From: Paenibacillus farraposensis
GTDB taxonomy: Bacteria > Bacillota > Bacilli > Paenibacillales > Paenibacillaceae
Length of the DNA: 64,000 bases
Assembly (NCBI RefSeq): GCF_020736845.1
Contig: NZ_JAFFQR010000112.1
Span: 339,233-403,232, forward strand
Direction: 5' to 3'
Part shown: positions 9,233 to 18,588 of the stretch, piece after piece
Numbering within the stretch: position 1 is the first letter of the stretch
Layout: each line of letters begins with the position of its first letter
Made by a program: the position numbers and the translations under genes
Notes under the pieces: generated by a model
The model's database searches: none
The model's input: only the letters and a program-made list of their open reading frames with translations
Told to the model about the DNA's origin: nothing

Positions 9233-9628
9233 TCAAAACTGCCGGAACGTAATACTGCCGTTTTTCATTTTTTTCTCCAGCCACCTCAGTAAAAAGCGGC
9301 GGTACAATACACGTGTTAAAGGAAATACCAGCGTAAAACCAATAATATCGGTTATAAACCCGGGAATAAGCAGCAAGCTTCCACCAAAAAAAACACATAA
9401 TCCATCCAGCATCTTGCGGCCGGGCACTTGTCCCCGGTTCATTTCATGCTTCGCATCGGCAATCACCTTGCGGCCTTCAAATTGCATCATGGCTGCGCCA
9501 ATCAGGGTCGTCAAAATGATAAGCAGAATCGTTTTACCCGCTCCAATCCAGTGACTTACCCATATGAACCCGTACAACTCTGCCACAGGAATGAGCAGCA
9601 ACAGCCACAGGCGTTTGCGCATCATCAT
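9233..9628 (-). CDS. fxsA: FxsA family membrane protein
   Basis: A 131-residue inner-membrane protein of the FxsA (YtzA) family with four hydrophobic segments and the conserved LCVFFGGSLLLIPGFITD region. FxsA in E. coli affects exclusion of phage T7; the Firmicutes role is unknown. The ATG at 9628 overlaps the upstream thioesterase stop as ATGA and is preceded by GGAGGAG. In B. subtilis the homologue also lies near pyk, ytvI and citZ. The longer open frame upstream is the reading-through of the thioesterase region in another frame. Confidence 0.88.
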   Translation of the reverse strand: MMMRKRLWLLLLIPVAELYGFIWVSHWIGAGKTILLIILTTLIGAAMMQFEGRKVIADAKHEMNRGQVPGRKMLDGLCVFFGGSLLLIPGFITDIIGFTLVFPLTRVLYRRFLLRWLEKKMKNGSITFRQF

Positions 9629-10143
9629 GGCTTCTCCTCCTCCCTGCCTGTAAATGCAAACCTTAACACGCTGTGCAGCTCGGGCAGTGCCTGATCCAGC
9701 CGAACGGGCTTCCATTCGCTATTCACCCAAACGTGGCGTGACGACCCTGTGACGAGCAGTTCTCCCGGCAACGTGTCGGTCTGTGTCCATACCTTTCCGG
9801 TATCGTTTTGATGCTGATCAGCTGTTACACGTCGAATCTCATAGGTATAGTTGAGACGAAGTCTGGAGAAATCCGTAATCGCTGTATAGATTGTAATCAT
9901 ATCATCGTATCGGGCCGGGCTCGCATATTTCGCATTGATTTCAACAACTGGCAGCAAAACTCCCCGTTCCTCTATGGTGCGATAGTTAAAGCCTGCCTGA
10001 CGGATCATCTCGGTGCGCCCGATCTCAAACCAGTTCAAATAGTTGGCATGATACACGACCCCCATCTGGTCTGTTTCCTGATAACGGACACGTAGTTGTG
10101 CACCATACCAGCGTAATTCCGTTCGTCTCTCCTCTTTCGTCAT
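9625..10143 (-). CDS. Acyl-CoA thioesterase, YbgC/4HBT hotdog family
   Basis: A 172-residue single-hotdog thioesterase. The N-terminus has RVRYQETDQMGVVYHANYLNWFEIGRTEM, which contains the catalytic Asp and the YbgC-type pattern (fragment QMGVVYHANY). Such enzymes hydrolyse short-chain or hydroxybenzoyl acyl-CoA esters. The ATG at 10143 lies seven bases after a GGAG; an in-frame ATG at 10167 lacks a ribosome site. It overlaps fxsA by four bases, so the two are co-expressed. It lies just after the pst operon but is separated from it by a terminator. Confidence 0.87.
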   Translation of the reverse strand: MTKEERRTELRWYGAQLRVRYQETDQMGVVYHANYLNWFEIGRTEMIRQAGFNYRTIEERGVLLPVVEINAKYASPARYDDMITIYTAITDFSRLRLNYTYEIRRVTADQHQNDTGKVWTQTDTLPGELLVTGSSRHVWVNSEWKPVRLDQALPELHSVLRFAFTGREEEKP

Positions 10144-10216
10144 ACATGTTCTCCTATCTTTGTGCATCTTTATCTCTATTTGCCCCTCTCCATTAAACCA
10201 TATTTAGAGCCCGGGA

Positions 10217-10245
10217 ACAAAAAAGAGGACCGACCGAACGGTCCG
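10217..10245 (-). terminator. Terminator of the pst operon
   Basis: GGACCG (10227-10232) pairs with CGGTCC (10239-10244) around a 6-base loop. On the minus strand the stem is followed by a run of T with one C. It lies within 25 bases of the pstB stop. Confidence 0.8.
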
Positions 10246-10248
10246 CCC

Positions 10249-11091
10249 CTACCCAAAGCGCCCCATAATGTACTCCTGGGTCAGCTCATTTTCAGGATTA
10301 GTGAAAATATCGTTTGTTTTGCCGTGCTCCACGAGACTGCCGATATAAAAATATGCAGTATAATCGGAAATCCGTGCAGCCTGCTGCATATTATGCGTCA
10401 CGATTACGATGCGCAGCTCGTTCTTCAATTCGGTAATAAGTTCTTCAATCTTGCCTGTAGACACAGGGTCCAGCGCAGAGGCTGGTTCATCCAGCAGCAA
10501 AATTTTCGGTTCAACGGATAGCGCACGCGCAATACAAAGCCGCTGCTGCTGCCCGCCAGACAAGGCCAATGCCGAATCATGCAGACGATCCTTGACCTCC
10601 TCCCATAACGCAGCCTTGCGCAGACTGCTTTCCACGATTTCATCAAGCTGCTTCTTTTTGCGCACACCCCGATATTTGGGGCCAAAGGCAATATTATTGT
10701 AAATGGATTTATAAAAAGGGTTGGGACGCTGCCACACCATGCCAATTTGCTGGCGCAGCTTGATCACGTCCGTACCCGGCGCAGTCAGGTCCTGTCCATC
10801 CATCCAGATATGGCCCTTTGTAGAGGATGACGCAATCTCGTCGTTCATACGGTTAAGTGAACGCAAAAAGGTCGACTTACCGCAGCCGGAAGGCCCGATC
10901 AAGGCGGTGACTGTCTGCTCGGGAAAGGCCAGATTCACCTTTTTTACAGCCTCAAAGCTACCATAATAAATACTCAAATCCTCTGTGCTAAACGGATGCG
11001 GTGGTTGTCCCGCAAGTTGTTCTGAACGTGTAGACTGAACGGGTGCTGCTGGCGCTGTAGGTTTTGCCGTTCGTGTAATAGCTTGTTCCAT
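10249..11091 (-). CDS. pstB: Phosphate ABC transporter ATPase PstB
   Basis: A 280-residue ATPase of the high-affinity phosphate importer. It has Walker A GPSGCGKST, signature LSGGQQQRL, Walker B ILLLDEPASALD and the switch histidine in IVTHNMQQA. The first ~30 residues are a low-complexity Ala/Pro/Thr tail not needed for the fold. AAAGGGG lies upstream of the ATG. Last gene of pstS-pstC-pstA-pstB, 16 bases after pstA. PstB also takes part in repressing the phosphate regulon in many bacteria. Confidence 0.96.
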   Translation of the reverse strand: MEQAITRTAKPTAPAAPVQSTRSEQLAGQPPHPFSTEDLSIYYGSFEAVKKVNLAFPEQTVTALIGPSGCGKSTFLRSLNRMNDEIASSSTKGHIWMDGQDLTAPGTDVIKLRQQIGMVWQRPNPFYKSIYNNIAFGPKYRGVRKKKQLDEIVESSLRKAALWEEVKDRLHDSALALSGGQQQRLCIARALSVEPKILLLDEPASALDPVSTGKIEELITELKNELRIVIVTHNMQQAARISDYTAYFYIGSLVEHGKTNDIFTNPENELTQEYIMGRFG

Positions 11092-11107
11092 CTTCCCAAT
11101 CCCCTTT

Positions 11108-12007
11108 CTAATCCATACGTTTGGCAGCTGTTAGTCGGCGGTAAACGGCTCTTCCGAGCCATCTTGCACACAGGTTGAAGACAAGTACGAGCAGTACCAG
11201 TACCGCGGAAGCGCCTGCGGCGATATCCTTGGAGTCAGGGGCAATGCCTTCACTGTTGACCTTCCAAATATGCACAGCGAGTGTTTCGGCAGGACGCAAC
11301 GGATTAATAGGCGATCTGGCATGCAATGGATTCCAGTCGGTAAAGTCAAGCGGCGGTGTACTCATGCCTGCTGTAAACAGCAATGCGGCAGCTTCGCCGA
11401 AAATCCGGCCTGCGGCCAAAATGGTGCCCGTAATCAAGCTTGGCAGTGCAGCCGGCAGCAAAATGGAGGTGATGATTTTCCATTTGGACAATCCGAGCGC
11501 CAGTCCGGCTTCCTTTTGCTCCTTCGGTACGGCCCGGAAAGCTTGTTCGGTCGTACGAACCATCAGCGGCAGGTTAAATACGGCGAGAGCCAACGCTCCC
11601 GACAATAGGGAAAAGCCGAAATTAAACGTATTTACGATAAGTAAAAGTCCAAACAAACCGATGACGATGGACGGGAACGACGACAACACTTCAACGACAA
11701 GTCGTATGAAGTCTGTAATTTTTCCCGACTTTGCATAATGAGCCATGTAAATGCCGGCACCCCAGCCAATCGGAATGGTAATGATCAAGGTTAAGATCAG
11801 CAAAAATACAGAGTTAAACAGCTGTGGGCCAATGCCCCCACCTGCGCGTAACGTTTGAGGCGCACTGGTCAAAAAGTCAAACGAAATGTGACTTACTCCG
11901 CGAGCCAAAATAAATCCCAATAAGCCCACCAGCAGTGCGACAATGAACAAAGCGAAGAAACAGATTACAAATGTAGCAATCTTGTCAGTCGTTTTAGCTT
12001 TTATCAA
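11108..12007 (-). CDS. pstA: Phosphate ABC transporter permease PstA
   Basis: A 299-residue permease with six membrane helices and the cytoplasmic coupling motif EAGLALGLSKWKIITSILLP that contacts PstB. The start is inferred to be TTG at 12007, nine bases after AAAGGAG, overlapping the pstC stop as TTGA. The open frame runs 27 codons further up, but that part overlaps pstC. A long cytoplasmic or external loop near residues 205-245 (DFTDWNPLHARSPINP) is typical of PstA. Pairs with PstC. Confidence 0.94.
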   Translation of the reverse strand: MIKAKTTDKIATFVICFFALFIVALLVGLLGFILARGVSHISFDFLTSAPQTLRAGGGIGPQLFNSVFLLILTLIITIPIGWGAGIYMAHYAKSGKITDFIRLVVEVLSSFPSIVIGLFGLLLIVNTFNFGFSLLSGALALAVFNLPLMVRTTEQAFRAVPKEQKEAGLALGLSKWKIITSILLPAALPSLITGTILAAGRIFGEAAALLFTAGMSTPPLDFTDWNPLHARSPINPLRPAETLAVHIWKVNSEGIAPDSKDIAAGASAVLVLLVLVFNLCARWLGRAVYRRLTAAKRMD

Positions 12008-12936
12008 ACCCGGTTTCTCCTTTCGAGCAGCCTTACCAGCAGCACAAAGATAAATGTCATGAGCAAAAGAACAAGCGCCATGCTCCACAGAGCATTGTTA
12101 TACACCGAACCCATGGCTGTATTGCCCATGCTAAGTGTAATAACGCTGGTCAAAGTCGAAGCGGATTCCAGCAAGGAGTGTGGTACGTGCGGTGCATTCC
12201 CGATCACCATCTGCACAGCCAATGCTTCCCCAAAAGCACGAGCCATGCCAAGAATAACACCCGTCAACAGAGCCGGCAGCAGTGTCGGAATAATGACGCG
12301 TGCAATCGTCTGCCAGCGGGTAGCCCCAAGCGCATAAGAGGATTCCCGCAGCCCTCCCGGCAAGGATGATAATGCATCCGCCATAATACTTGTAATGGTC
12401 GGCAAAATCATTACAGACAACACAAGGCAGCCTGCCAGGATACCGATCCCTTGTCCCCCGAATACGTTCCGCAGCAGCGGGACAATTACGGTCAAGCCAA
12501 CAAAGCCATATACAACCGACGGAATACCGGATAATAGTTCAATGGCAGGCTGAAGGATGCGTTTACCGGATTTCGGCACGATTTCCGTCATAAACAAAGC
12601 CGCGCATAGACTAAGCGGACTGGCGATCAAGGCCGCCAAAATGGTTACGGCAAAAGAGCCAGTAATGAATGGAAGCGCGCCGAAGGAAGCGGGCTCACCA
12701 TCCGGGCTCCATTTGGATTCAAAGAAAAACTCACGCAGACTGACTCCGTTCGCTGCAAATGTCGCTACACCTTTGGAGGCAACAAAATATACGATAGAGA
12801 TGATGACTGCAACTAAAAAAACGACACAAACCGACGTATACATGCGGCCGGTCCATTCTTCCCAGTAATGTCTTTCTTTCATCACTCGGGAACGTTTATT
12901 CTGTTCCATGAATGCCTTCCCTTCAGTTGGTTCCAT
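12004..12936 (-). CDS. pstC: Phosphate ABC transporter permease PstC
   Basis: A 310-residue permease with six or more helices and the coupling motif LRESSYALGATRWQTIARVI. The ATG at 12936 lies seven bases after AAAAGGAG; the longer frame upstream lacks a ribosome site and covers the pstS-pstC hairpin. With PstA it forms the membrane channel. It is preceded by a strong hairpin that may lower its expression relative to pstS, and it overlaps pstA by four bases. Confidence 0.95.
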   Translation of the reverse strand: MEPTEGKAFMEQNKRSRVMKERHYWEEWTGRMYTSVCVVFLVAVIISIVYFVASKGVATFAANGVSLREFFFESKWSPDGEPASFGALPFITGSFAVTILAALIASPLSLCAALFMTEIVPKSGKRILQPAIELLSGIPSVVYGFVGLTVIVPLLRNVFGGQGIGILAGCLVLSVMILPTITSIMADALSSLPGGLRESSYALGATRWQTIARVIIPTLLPALLTGVILGMARAFGEALAVQMVIGNAPHVPHSLLESASTLTSVITLSMGNTAMGSVYNNALWSMALVLLLMTFIFVLLVRLLERRNRV

Positions 12937-12962
12937 ACTGTAACTCCTTTTAACCGAAGAAT

Positions 12963-12987
12963 AGAGGCCGGACGTCAGTCCGCCTCT
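12963..12987 (-). promoter_or_regulatory. Intercistronic hairpin between pstS and pstC
   Basis: AGAGGC-GGAC pairs with GTCC-GCCTCT (ten base pairs, one bulged C, 4-base loop). No T run follows on the minus strand, so it is more likely a 3'-end stabiliser or partial attenuator that keeps pstS mRNA above pstCAB than a full terminator. The role is inferred from position. Confidence 0.6.
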
Positions 12988-13042
12988 TCTTCGTAAATAT
13001 ACTCGCATTTGCTGCATTCATTCGAACAGGATAATTATCCCC

Positions 13043-13966
13043 TTATTTCGTAATGTTACCATCAGCATCGCGTTTTACTTTCATACCTGATACCGGAATG
13101 TATCCCAGGTCTACGACATCGGATTTCTGGATTTCATCAGACAGGATGTAATCCAGGAATGCTTTTACATGTTCCTTTGGCTCGCCTTTGGTGTACATGT
13201 GCTCGTAAGCCCATACTGGATACTTGCCTTGTTCTACATTTTCCACGTTGGCTTCAACACTATCGTATTTCAAAGCTGTTACTGTATTGTCGATGTAGGA
13301 CAGTGCCAGATAGCCGATAGCGCCCGGTGTTTCAGCAACCAGCTTTTTCACAGTACCAGAGGAGTCTTCTTGAATGGACCCCGGAAGGTCTTCTGTTTTT
13401 TGTCCCAATGCGTATTTCTCAAATGTGGCACGAGTACCGGAGCTACTTGGGCGGTTTACAATTACGATTTTTTGATCCGCACCACCAACTTCTTTCCAGT
13501 TCGTGATTTTACCAGTGAAAATTTGTACCAATTGATCTTTCTTCAGATCTGTTACGCCAACCTTAGGATTTACGACTGTTGACATTGCTACAACTGCTAC
13601 TTTGTGATCGACAAGCTCATCCGCGCCGCTCTCCAGTTTTTCTTTTGCAAATACGTCAGAGTTGCCGATATCCGCTTGGCCGCCAGAAACCTGGGTCAAG
13701 CCAGTACCACTGCCGCCGCCCTGTACTTGAACTGAAATGCCTTTATATTTATCCACAGCCATAAATTTTTGTCCCGCTTGCTCTACCAATGGTTGAAGTG
13801 CCGTGGAGCCAACAGCCAGGATGTTACCTGTCAGTTCAGCAGCTGCATTCTTGTCTGTTCCTTTCGCAGCATCTCCTTGTGGTGCAGCATTGTTGCTTGT
13901 TCCGCAAGCTGCAAGTGCAAATACCATGGTGAGAGTCATCAGAATGAACGGCCATTTTTTTAACAT
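13043..13966 (-). CDS. pstS: Phosphate-binding lipoprotein PstS
   Basis: A 307-residue secreted binding protein. A signal peptide ends in the lipobox LAAC (Cys about residue 21), so it is a membrane-anchored lipoprotein. Phosphate-binding motifs visible are AVGSTALQPL, VQGGGSGTGLTQV, QADIGNSD and RPSSSGTRATFEK. It captures phosphate and hands it to PstCA. First gene of the pst operon; GGGGAGGA lies upstream of the ATG. Regulation by PhoP is expected from family knowledge, but no clear Pho box was seen upstream. Confidence 0.96.
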   Translation of the reverse strand: MLKKWPFILMTLTMVFALAACGTSNNAAPQGDAAKGTDKNAAAELTGNILAVGSTALQPLVEQAGQKFMAVDKYKGISVQVQGGGSGTGLTQVSGGQADIGNSDVFAKEKLESGADELVDHKVAVVAMSTVVNPKVGVTDLKKDQLVQIFTGKITNWKEVGGADQKIVIVNRPSSSGTRATFEKYALGQKTEDLPGSIQEDSSGTVKKLVAETPGAIGYLALSYIDNTVTALKYDSVEANVENVEQGKYPVWAYEHMYTKGEPKEHVKAFLDYILSDEIQKSDVVDLGYIPVSGMKVKRDADGNITK

Positions 13967-14163
13967 TTTTTATTGTCCTCCCCTTCGTTAAGTGACGGTT
14001 TTTTTATTTATAACCATCAGCACTTTTTCATTGTAGGCTTGGAATGTTAGACGAACGGCGTGGTTTTGTAAAACAAATATAAAATATTGATAGATAAACT
14101 ATTTTCATGTATATAATTAATCTATAATTGATCTTTCACATATAAGGAGGTCTGTCCCAATCC
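13967..14163. promoter_or_regulatory. Divergent pstS / lysR promoter region
   Basis: About 200 AT-rich bases between divergent genes must hold both promoters. Degenerate TTTACA-like and ATAAAATATTGATAG-like stretches occur near 14065-14095, but I could not define a convincing set of direct TTAACA-type Pho repeats. A long spacer (13 bases) separates AAGGAGG from the lysR ATG. Confidence 0.45.
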
Positions 14164-15054
14164 ATGAATATTTTGAAATTGCGTATTTTGATGCTCATCG
14201 ACAAATTCCATAAGGCAACGGATGTGGCCGAAGCTTTGCAAATCAAACAGCCCACGGTCAGTTTCCATATGAAAAGCTTGGAAAAAGAAATGGGAGTCCC
14301 CCTGTTCTCTCTTCAACGAGGCCGAATTATGTTAACGGAAGCCGGAAAAAAAATGCTACCTTACGCCAAGCAGATCATCACCCTGGAGCAGGAAGCAAGA
14401 CAGGCTGTAGATGAACTCGCAGCAAAATCACAGTGTCAATTGCAACTGGGTGCAGAGTCAATATCAGGCACATATCTTCTGCCCTCTATCATTGCTAAAT
14501 TTACTCAAAAATACCCGGAATGCCGAATTCAACTGGAGATTCAGCCCGCGGATATAATCAAACAGCTATTCCAGCAGGGCGAATTTGATTTTTTATTTCT
14601 CGACGATCAAGCCCCTCTGCCGGAGCATACAGTGGCAGAAATGGTAGTTTCAGATCGGGTTGGGTTGATCAGCAATGCAGGCGTACATGCATCCAAACCA
14701 GTGGATACTGACAGGCTTGATATGTTGGCGAAGCATACATGGGTGAGCTACAGCGGGGCGTCTGCGGTTGATTCGTGCTCCGCACAGTTTAAGCCCCATC
14801 TGGAAATCAACTCATGGGAGGCTGTGAAGCAAGTAGTAGGCAGCGGGGATGCGCTTGCCTTCTTCCCTGCCTGTGGAATACAGAACGATAATATCAGCGT
14901 TCCAACAGTGGAATGGCTTCCTTGTGCTGAGGCTGATGGAAACCGTGACCGTTATCAAATCAACATTGTATATCGACGTAATGCACACCAGAGTATGATC
15001 CAACAGGCATTTCTGGCTTTTATACGGCAAGAAGGAGCTCAAATAAAAAACTAG
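14164..15054 (+). CDS. LysR family transcriptional regulator
   Basis: A 296-residue LysR-type regulator. The winged HTH lies at about residues 1-60 (KATDVAEALQIKQPTVSFHMKSLE) and is followed by the linker helix and a periplasmic-binding-protein-like effector domain (about 92-290). Such proteins usually bind next to their own promoter and regulate the divergent gene, which here is pstS; that link is only positional. In sequence it resembles the CysL/CbbR branch more than nitrogen regulators, but the effector cannot be read. Monocistronic, and convergent with pyk. Confidence 0.87.
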   Translation: MNILKLRILMLIDKFHKATDVAEALQIKQPTVSFHMKSLEKEMGVPLFSLQRGRIMLTEAGKKMLPYAKQIITLEQEARQAVDELAAKSQCQLQLGAESISGTYLLPSIIAKFTQKYPECRIQLEIQPADIIKQLFQQGEFDFLFLDDQAPLPEHTVAEMVVSDRVGLISNAGVHASKPVDTDRLDMLAKHTWVSYSGASAVDSCSAQFKPHLEINSWEAVKQVVGSGDALAFFPACGIQNDNISVPTVEWLPCAEADGNRDRYQINIVYRRNAHQSMIQQAFLAFIRQEGAQIKN

Positions 15055-15062
15055 AAGACAAG

Positions 15063-15101
15063 CAAAAAAGAGCAGTCCTATCATAACAATGTGGATGCTC
15101 T
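15063..15101 (-). terminator. Terminator downstream of pyk
   Basis: GAGCA-TCC (15070-15078) pairs with GGA-TGCTC (15093-15100) with one bulged base; the minus strand continues CTTTTTTGC. It sits between the convergent lysR and pyk stops. Confidence 0.65.
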
Positions 15102-15155
15102 GCTTGCTTGTCCCCCTTAAGGTAGGGGCTGTTTGTTATTGTGAAGTGGATAAAA

Positions 15156-16586
15156 TTAGGCTTGTGCAGGAACACAGCTAATTTTGATCAGGTTGGTAGA
15201 GCCGGAAGCGCCGAGCGGTATGCCAGCGGTAATCACAACCAAATCGCCCTCTTTTACAAGGCCCGATGCGCGACCGCCTTCCAGCGCATTGTCAAACAGA
15301 CTGTCTGTTGTGTCAACAATCGGTCTTCCTTGTACTGCATGTACACCCCAGATCAGAGCCAGGCGGCGAACCGTTCTTTCCTGTGTTGTCACAGCGACGA
15401 TCGGAGCTTCAGGGCGATATTTGGAAATCATACGCGCTGTTGTTCCGCTTTGCGTGGACGTCAGGATCGCTTTGGCATGCAGATCAAGCGCAGAAATGGA
15501 AACAGATTGGCTGATTGCCTCTGTAATACTGATTTCTTGCACCGTTCTTTGTTTATTGAACAAATCACGATAGTTCAGAGAAGATTCTGCTTTTTCTGCA
15601 ATACGGGACATCGTCAGTACAGATTCCACCGGATATTTACCCGCTGCTGTCTCACCAGACAGCATAATTGCGTCTGTTCCGTCAAAAATAGCATTGGCTA
15701 CGTCACTTGCTTCCGCACGAGTCGGACGTGGGTTGCGCTGCATAGAATCCAGCATTTGTGTTGCCGTAATAACAGGCTTGCCAGCTACGTTACATTTGTT
15801 AATCATCAGCTTTTGTGCCAAAGGAACTTCTTCAGCAGGGATTTCCACACCGAGGTCACCACGGGCAACCATCAGGCCATCCGAGACTTCCAAAATTTCG
15901 TCCAGGTTGTCAACACCTTGCTGATTTTCGATTTTGGAAATAATTTGAATATGGCCTGCATTGTGCTCGGCGAGCAATTCACGGATTTCCAGTACATCAC
16001 TTGCTTTACGAACAAAAGAAGCTGCGATGAAATCAACGTCCTGCTCAATACCAAAAATGATGTCGTTAGCATCCTTCTCAGTAATACCAGGCAAAGAGAT
16101 AGCTACGCCGGGAACGTTAACCCCCTTCTTGCTTTTGATCGTTCCGCCATTAACGATGCGGCATTTGATTTCAGTGCCTGATACTTCAATAACGGTGAGT
16201 CCGATCAGACCATCGTCGATCAGAATAGTGGAGCCGGGCTCCACGTCCGATGGAAGATCCATATAGGTAATGGAAATACGGTCTTTCGTACCAAGGATCT
16301 CCTCTGTTGTCAGCGTAATGAACTCATCCTGAACAAGCTCGATCGGTTCAACCTCGAGCTTTCCTGTCCGGATTTCCGGCCCCTTTGTATCGAGCAAAAT
16401 AGCAACGTTTTTGTTAAGCTCCTTACAAGCTTGACGGATATTTTTAATCCGGTTGCCATGCTCCTCGAAATCACCGTGAGAGAAATTCAAGCGGGCTACG
16501 TTCATACCAGCCAAAATCAATTTCTTCACATTTTCCAACGACTCACTGGAAGGACCGATAGTACATACAATCTTAGTTTTGCGCAT
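15156..16586 (-). CDS. pyk: Pyruvate kinase
   Basis: A 476-residue pyruvate kinase making pyruvate and ATP from PEP and ADP. Visible are RKTKIVCTIGPSS at the start, the active-site signature in TKGPEIR and MVARGDLGVEIP, and MLSGETAAGKYP. It ends after the allosteric C-domain (about residue 476) and so lacks the extra PEP-utiliser-like C-terminal domain that makes Bacillus Pyk ~585 residues long. No pfkA precedes it, unlike B. subtilis; accA lies 125 bases upstream. The ATG follows GGAGGAAAA. Confidence 0.96.
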   Translation of the reverse strand: MRKTKIVCTIGPSSESLENVKKLILAGMNVARLNFSHGDFEEHGNRIKNIRQACKELNKNVAILLDTKGPEIRTGKLEVEPIELVQDEFITLTTEEILGTKDRISITYMDLPSDVEPGSTILIDDGLIGLTVIEVSGTEIKCRIVNGGTIKSKKGVNVPGVAISLPGITEKDANDIIFGIEQDVDFIAASFVRKASDVLEIRELLAEHNAGHIQIISKIENQQGVDNLDEILEVSDGLMVARGDLGVEIPAEEVPLAQKLMINKCNVAGKPVITATQMLDSMQRNPRPTRAEASDVANAIFDGTDAIMLSGETAAGKYPVESVLTMSRIAEKAESSLNYRDLFNKQRTVQEISITEAISQSVSISALDLHAKAILTSTQSGTTARMISKYRPEAPIVAVTTQERTVRRLALIWGVHAVQGRPIVDTTDSLFDNALEGGRASGLVKEGDLVVITAGIPLGASGSTNLIKISCVPAQA

Positions 16587-16710
16587 TTGGATTTTTCCTC
16601 CATTTTCAAAGGTGCTACTTTATATCTTTTTTCCAACAACTAAATCTACTACACTTTTTCCTATTTGTATAGGAAATTCGTTATATTTATGGTTAACCTT
16701 TTCTAGTCTA

Positions 16711-17694
16711 TTACAACATAGGCTCAGATACAGTAGGCTTCAAAAAGGTGTATTGACCTATTTTCCGGAATTTTTGATACCGGTCTTCCCTCAACTCATC
16801 GCAACTCATATTCATCAGTTCAGCTAAGTGACGTTCCAGCGTCTCCTTGATTGCAGCAGCAGTCACTTCATAGTTGCGATGCGCGCCCCCTTTCGGCTCT
16901 GGCACAATATCCTCAATGACCTCCAGACGCAGAAGGTCACTGGCCGTAATCTTCATCGCTTCAGCCGCCTGATCTGCCTTGGAAGCATCCTTCCATAAGA
17001 TCGAGGCTGCCCCGTTTGGAGAAATAGCCGAATAGATGGCATGCTCCAGCATCAGTACCCGGTTACCGACCGCAAAAGCAAGCGCACCACCGCTTCCACC
17101 CTCGCCGATGACCACACAAATAACAGGCACCGAAAGCTTTGCCATCTCCCGCAAATTGCGGGCAATCGCTTCCGATTGACCTCTCTCCTCTGCTGTATTA
17201 CCAGGATAAGCACCCTTCGTATCAATAAATGTAATAATAGGGCGCTTAAATTTGTCAGCTTGCTGCATCAGGCGCAGACCTTTCCGGAACCCTTCCGGAT
17301 GTGCACTGCCGAAAAACCGCGCAATGTTATCCTTTGTGTCCTTGCCGCGCTGCTGACCGATAACGGTCACCGGAATACCATTCAGCTTGGCAATTCCGCC
17401 TACAACCGCCAGATCGTCTCCAAACAAGCGGTCGCCGTGCAATTCAATAAAGTCCGTAAACACATGCTCGATCAAATCAAGAGATGTGGGGCGTTGATGA
17501 TGACGGGCCAGATGCATCTTTTGCGGTGCTGTAATGTTCGCGTATATTTCTTCTTCCATCTGGAGATAACGTTCCTCCAGACGATTAATTTCGTCTGTAA
17601 AATCAATCTGCTTATCCTGCCCGAATTGCTTGAGTTCTTCAATCTTCTGTCGCATCTCGACCAGGGGCTTTTCATAAGGCAATTCGCCAGCCAT
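16711..17694 (-). CDS. accA: Acetyl-CoA carboxylase carboxyltransferase subunit alpha
   Basis: A 327-residue AccA, which with AccD transfers CO2 from carboxybiotin to acetyl-CoA to give malonyl-CoA for fatty acid synthesis. The conserved HEFATRIDE-region equivalent RPTSLDLIEHVFTDFIELHG, IGQQRGKDTKDN and VICVVIGEGGSGGALAF are visible. The ATG directly abuts the accD stop (TAGATG), so the two subunits are translationally coupled. Confidence 0.95.
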   Translation of the reverse strand: MAGELPYEKPLVEMRQKIEELKQFGQDKQIDFTDEINRLEERYLQMEEEIYANITAPQKMHLARHHQRPTSLDLIEHVFTDFIELHGDRLFGDDLAVVGGIAKLNGIPVTVIGQQRGKDTKDNIARFFGSAHPEGFRKGLRLMQQADKFKRPIITFIDTKGAYPGNTAEERGQSEAIARNLREMAKLSVPVICVVIGEGGSGGALAFAVGNRVLMLEHAIYSAISPNGAASILWKDASKADQAAEAMKITASDLLRLEVIEDIVPEPKGGAHRNYEVTAAAIKETLERHLAELMNMSCDELREDRYQKFRKIGQYTFLKPTVSEPML

Positions 17695-18588
17695 CTATTC
17701 CACCCCTTTCACACTGTGTAAATCCAGCAGCTGCCCAAGGGTATCACGCAGTTCCTTGCGGTGTACAACCAAATCCAATTGTCCGTGCTGCAAATTAAAT
17801 TCGGAAGTTTGAAAATCATCCGGTAGTTTCTGTCTGATGGTCTGTTCAATGACGATACGGCCTGCAAAACCAAATACAGCTCCCGGCTCAGCGATATTAA
17901 TATCTCCAAGCGTAGCAAAGCTAGCGGATACTCCACCTGTAGTTGGATCCGTGATAACGGAAATATAAAGCAATCCCTGCTCATCCAGACGTGCGAGAGC
18001 CGCACTTGTCTTGGCCATCTGCATCAAGCTCAGAATGCTCTCCTGCATACGCGCCCCGCCAGATGTGGAGAAAATAATAAGCGGCAAACGCTTGACAATC
18101 GCCTGTTCAATAACACGGGTAATTTTCTCCCCCACGACCGAGCCCATGCTGCCTGTAAAAAAGTCAAAACTCATCACCGCTACGACAACAGGAAGTCCAT
18201 GAATAAAGCCGTCGCCTGTAACGACAGCCTCTCGCAAGCCGGATTTCAGCGTCTGCTGCTCCAGCTTGCTCGCGTATCCCGGAAAATCCAGCGGATCAAC
18301 TGAAACCATATCACCATCATATTCCGTAAATGTGTCTTCGTCGAGCACCATGCGTATGCGTTCCATCGCATTAAGACGCATATGGTATCCACATACCGGA
18401 CACACCTTTAAATTTTTTTCCAGCTCTTTGCTGTATTGAATGCTTCCGCACTTGCCACATTTGGTCATAAGACCTTCGGGAATTTCCCGTTTGGGACGAT
18501 CCGGCATGTCCGATTGATCGCCGCTCAACGCCCGATTCGAAGGGATCGTCGCGTATTTACGCTTCTTTTGGAATAAATCTTTAAACAC
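17695..18588 (-). CDS. accD: Acetyl-CoA carboxylase carboxyltransferase subunit beta
   Basis: A 297-residue AccD. An N-terminal C4 zinc ribbon (CGKC near residue 44 and CPVC ~19 residues later) precedes the crotonase-like carboxyltransferase domain with FFTGSMGSVVGEKI, STSGGARMQESILSLMQM and ITDPTTGGVSASFA. It forms the heterotetramer with AccA. The first ~35 residues are basic and variable. Starts the accDA pair. Confidence 0.96.
   Translation of the reverse strand: MFKDLFQKKRKYATIPSNRALSGDQSDMPDRPKREIPEGLMTKCGKCGSIQYSKELEKNLKVCPVCGYHMRLNAMERIRMVLDEDTFTEYDGDMVSVDPLDFPGYASKLEQQTLKSGLREAVVTGDGFIHGLPVVVAVMSFDFFTGSMGSVVGEKITRVIEQAIVKRLPLIIFSTSGGARMQESILSLMQMAKTSAALARLDEQGLLYISVITDPTTGGVSASFATLGDINIAEPGAVFGFAGRIVIEQTIRQKLPDDFQTSEFNLQHGQLDLVVHRKELRDTLGQLLDLHSVKGVE

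Noticed and set aside
13967..14163. PhoP (Pho box) binding site upstream of pstS
   Set aside because: Expected from biology, but I could not find a convincing set of spaced TTAACA-like repeats; reported only as a regulatory region.
15141..16181. 346-codon plus-strand open frame opposite pyk
   Set aside because: It is the antisense of a clearly conserved pyruvate kinase, has no ribosome site, and its protein is Cys/Arg/His-rich without a family pattern.
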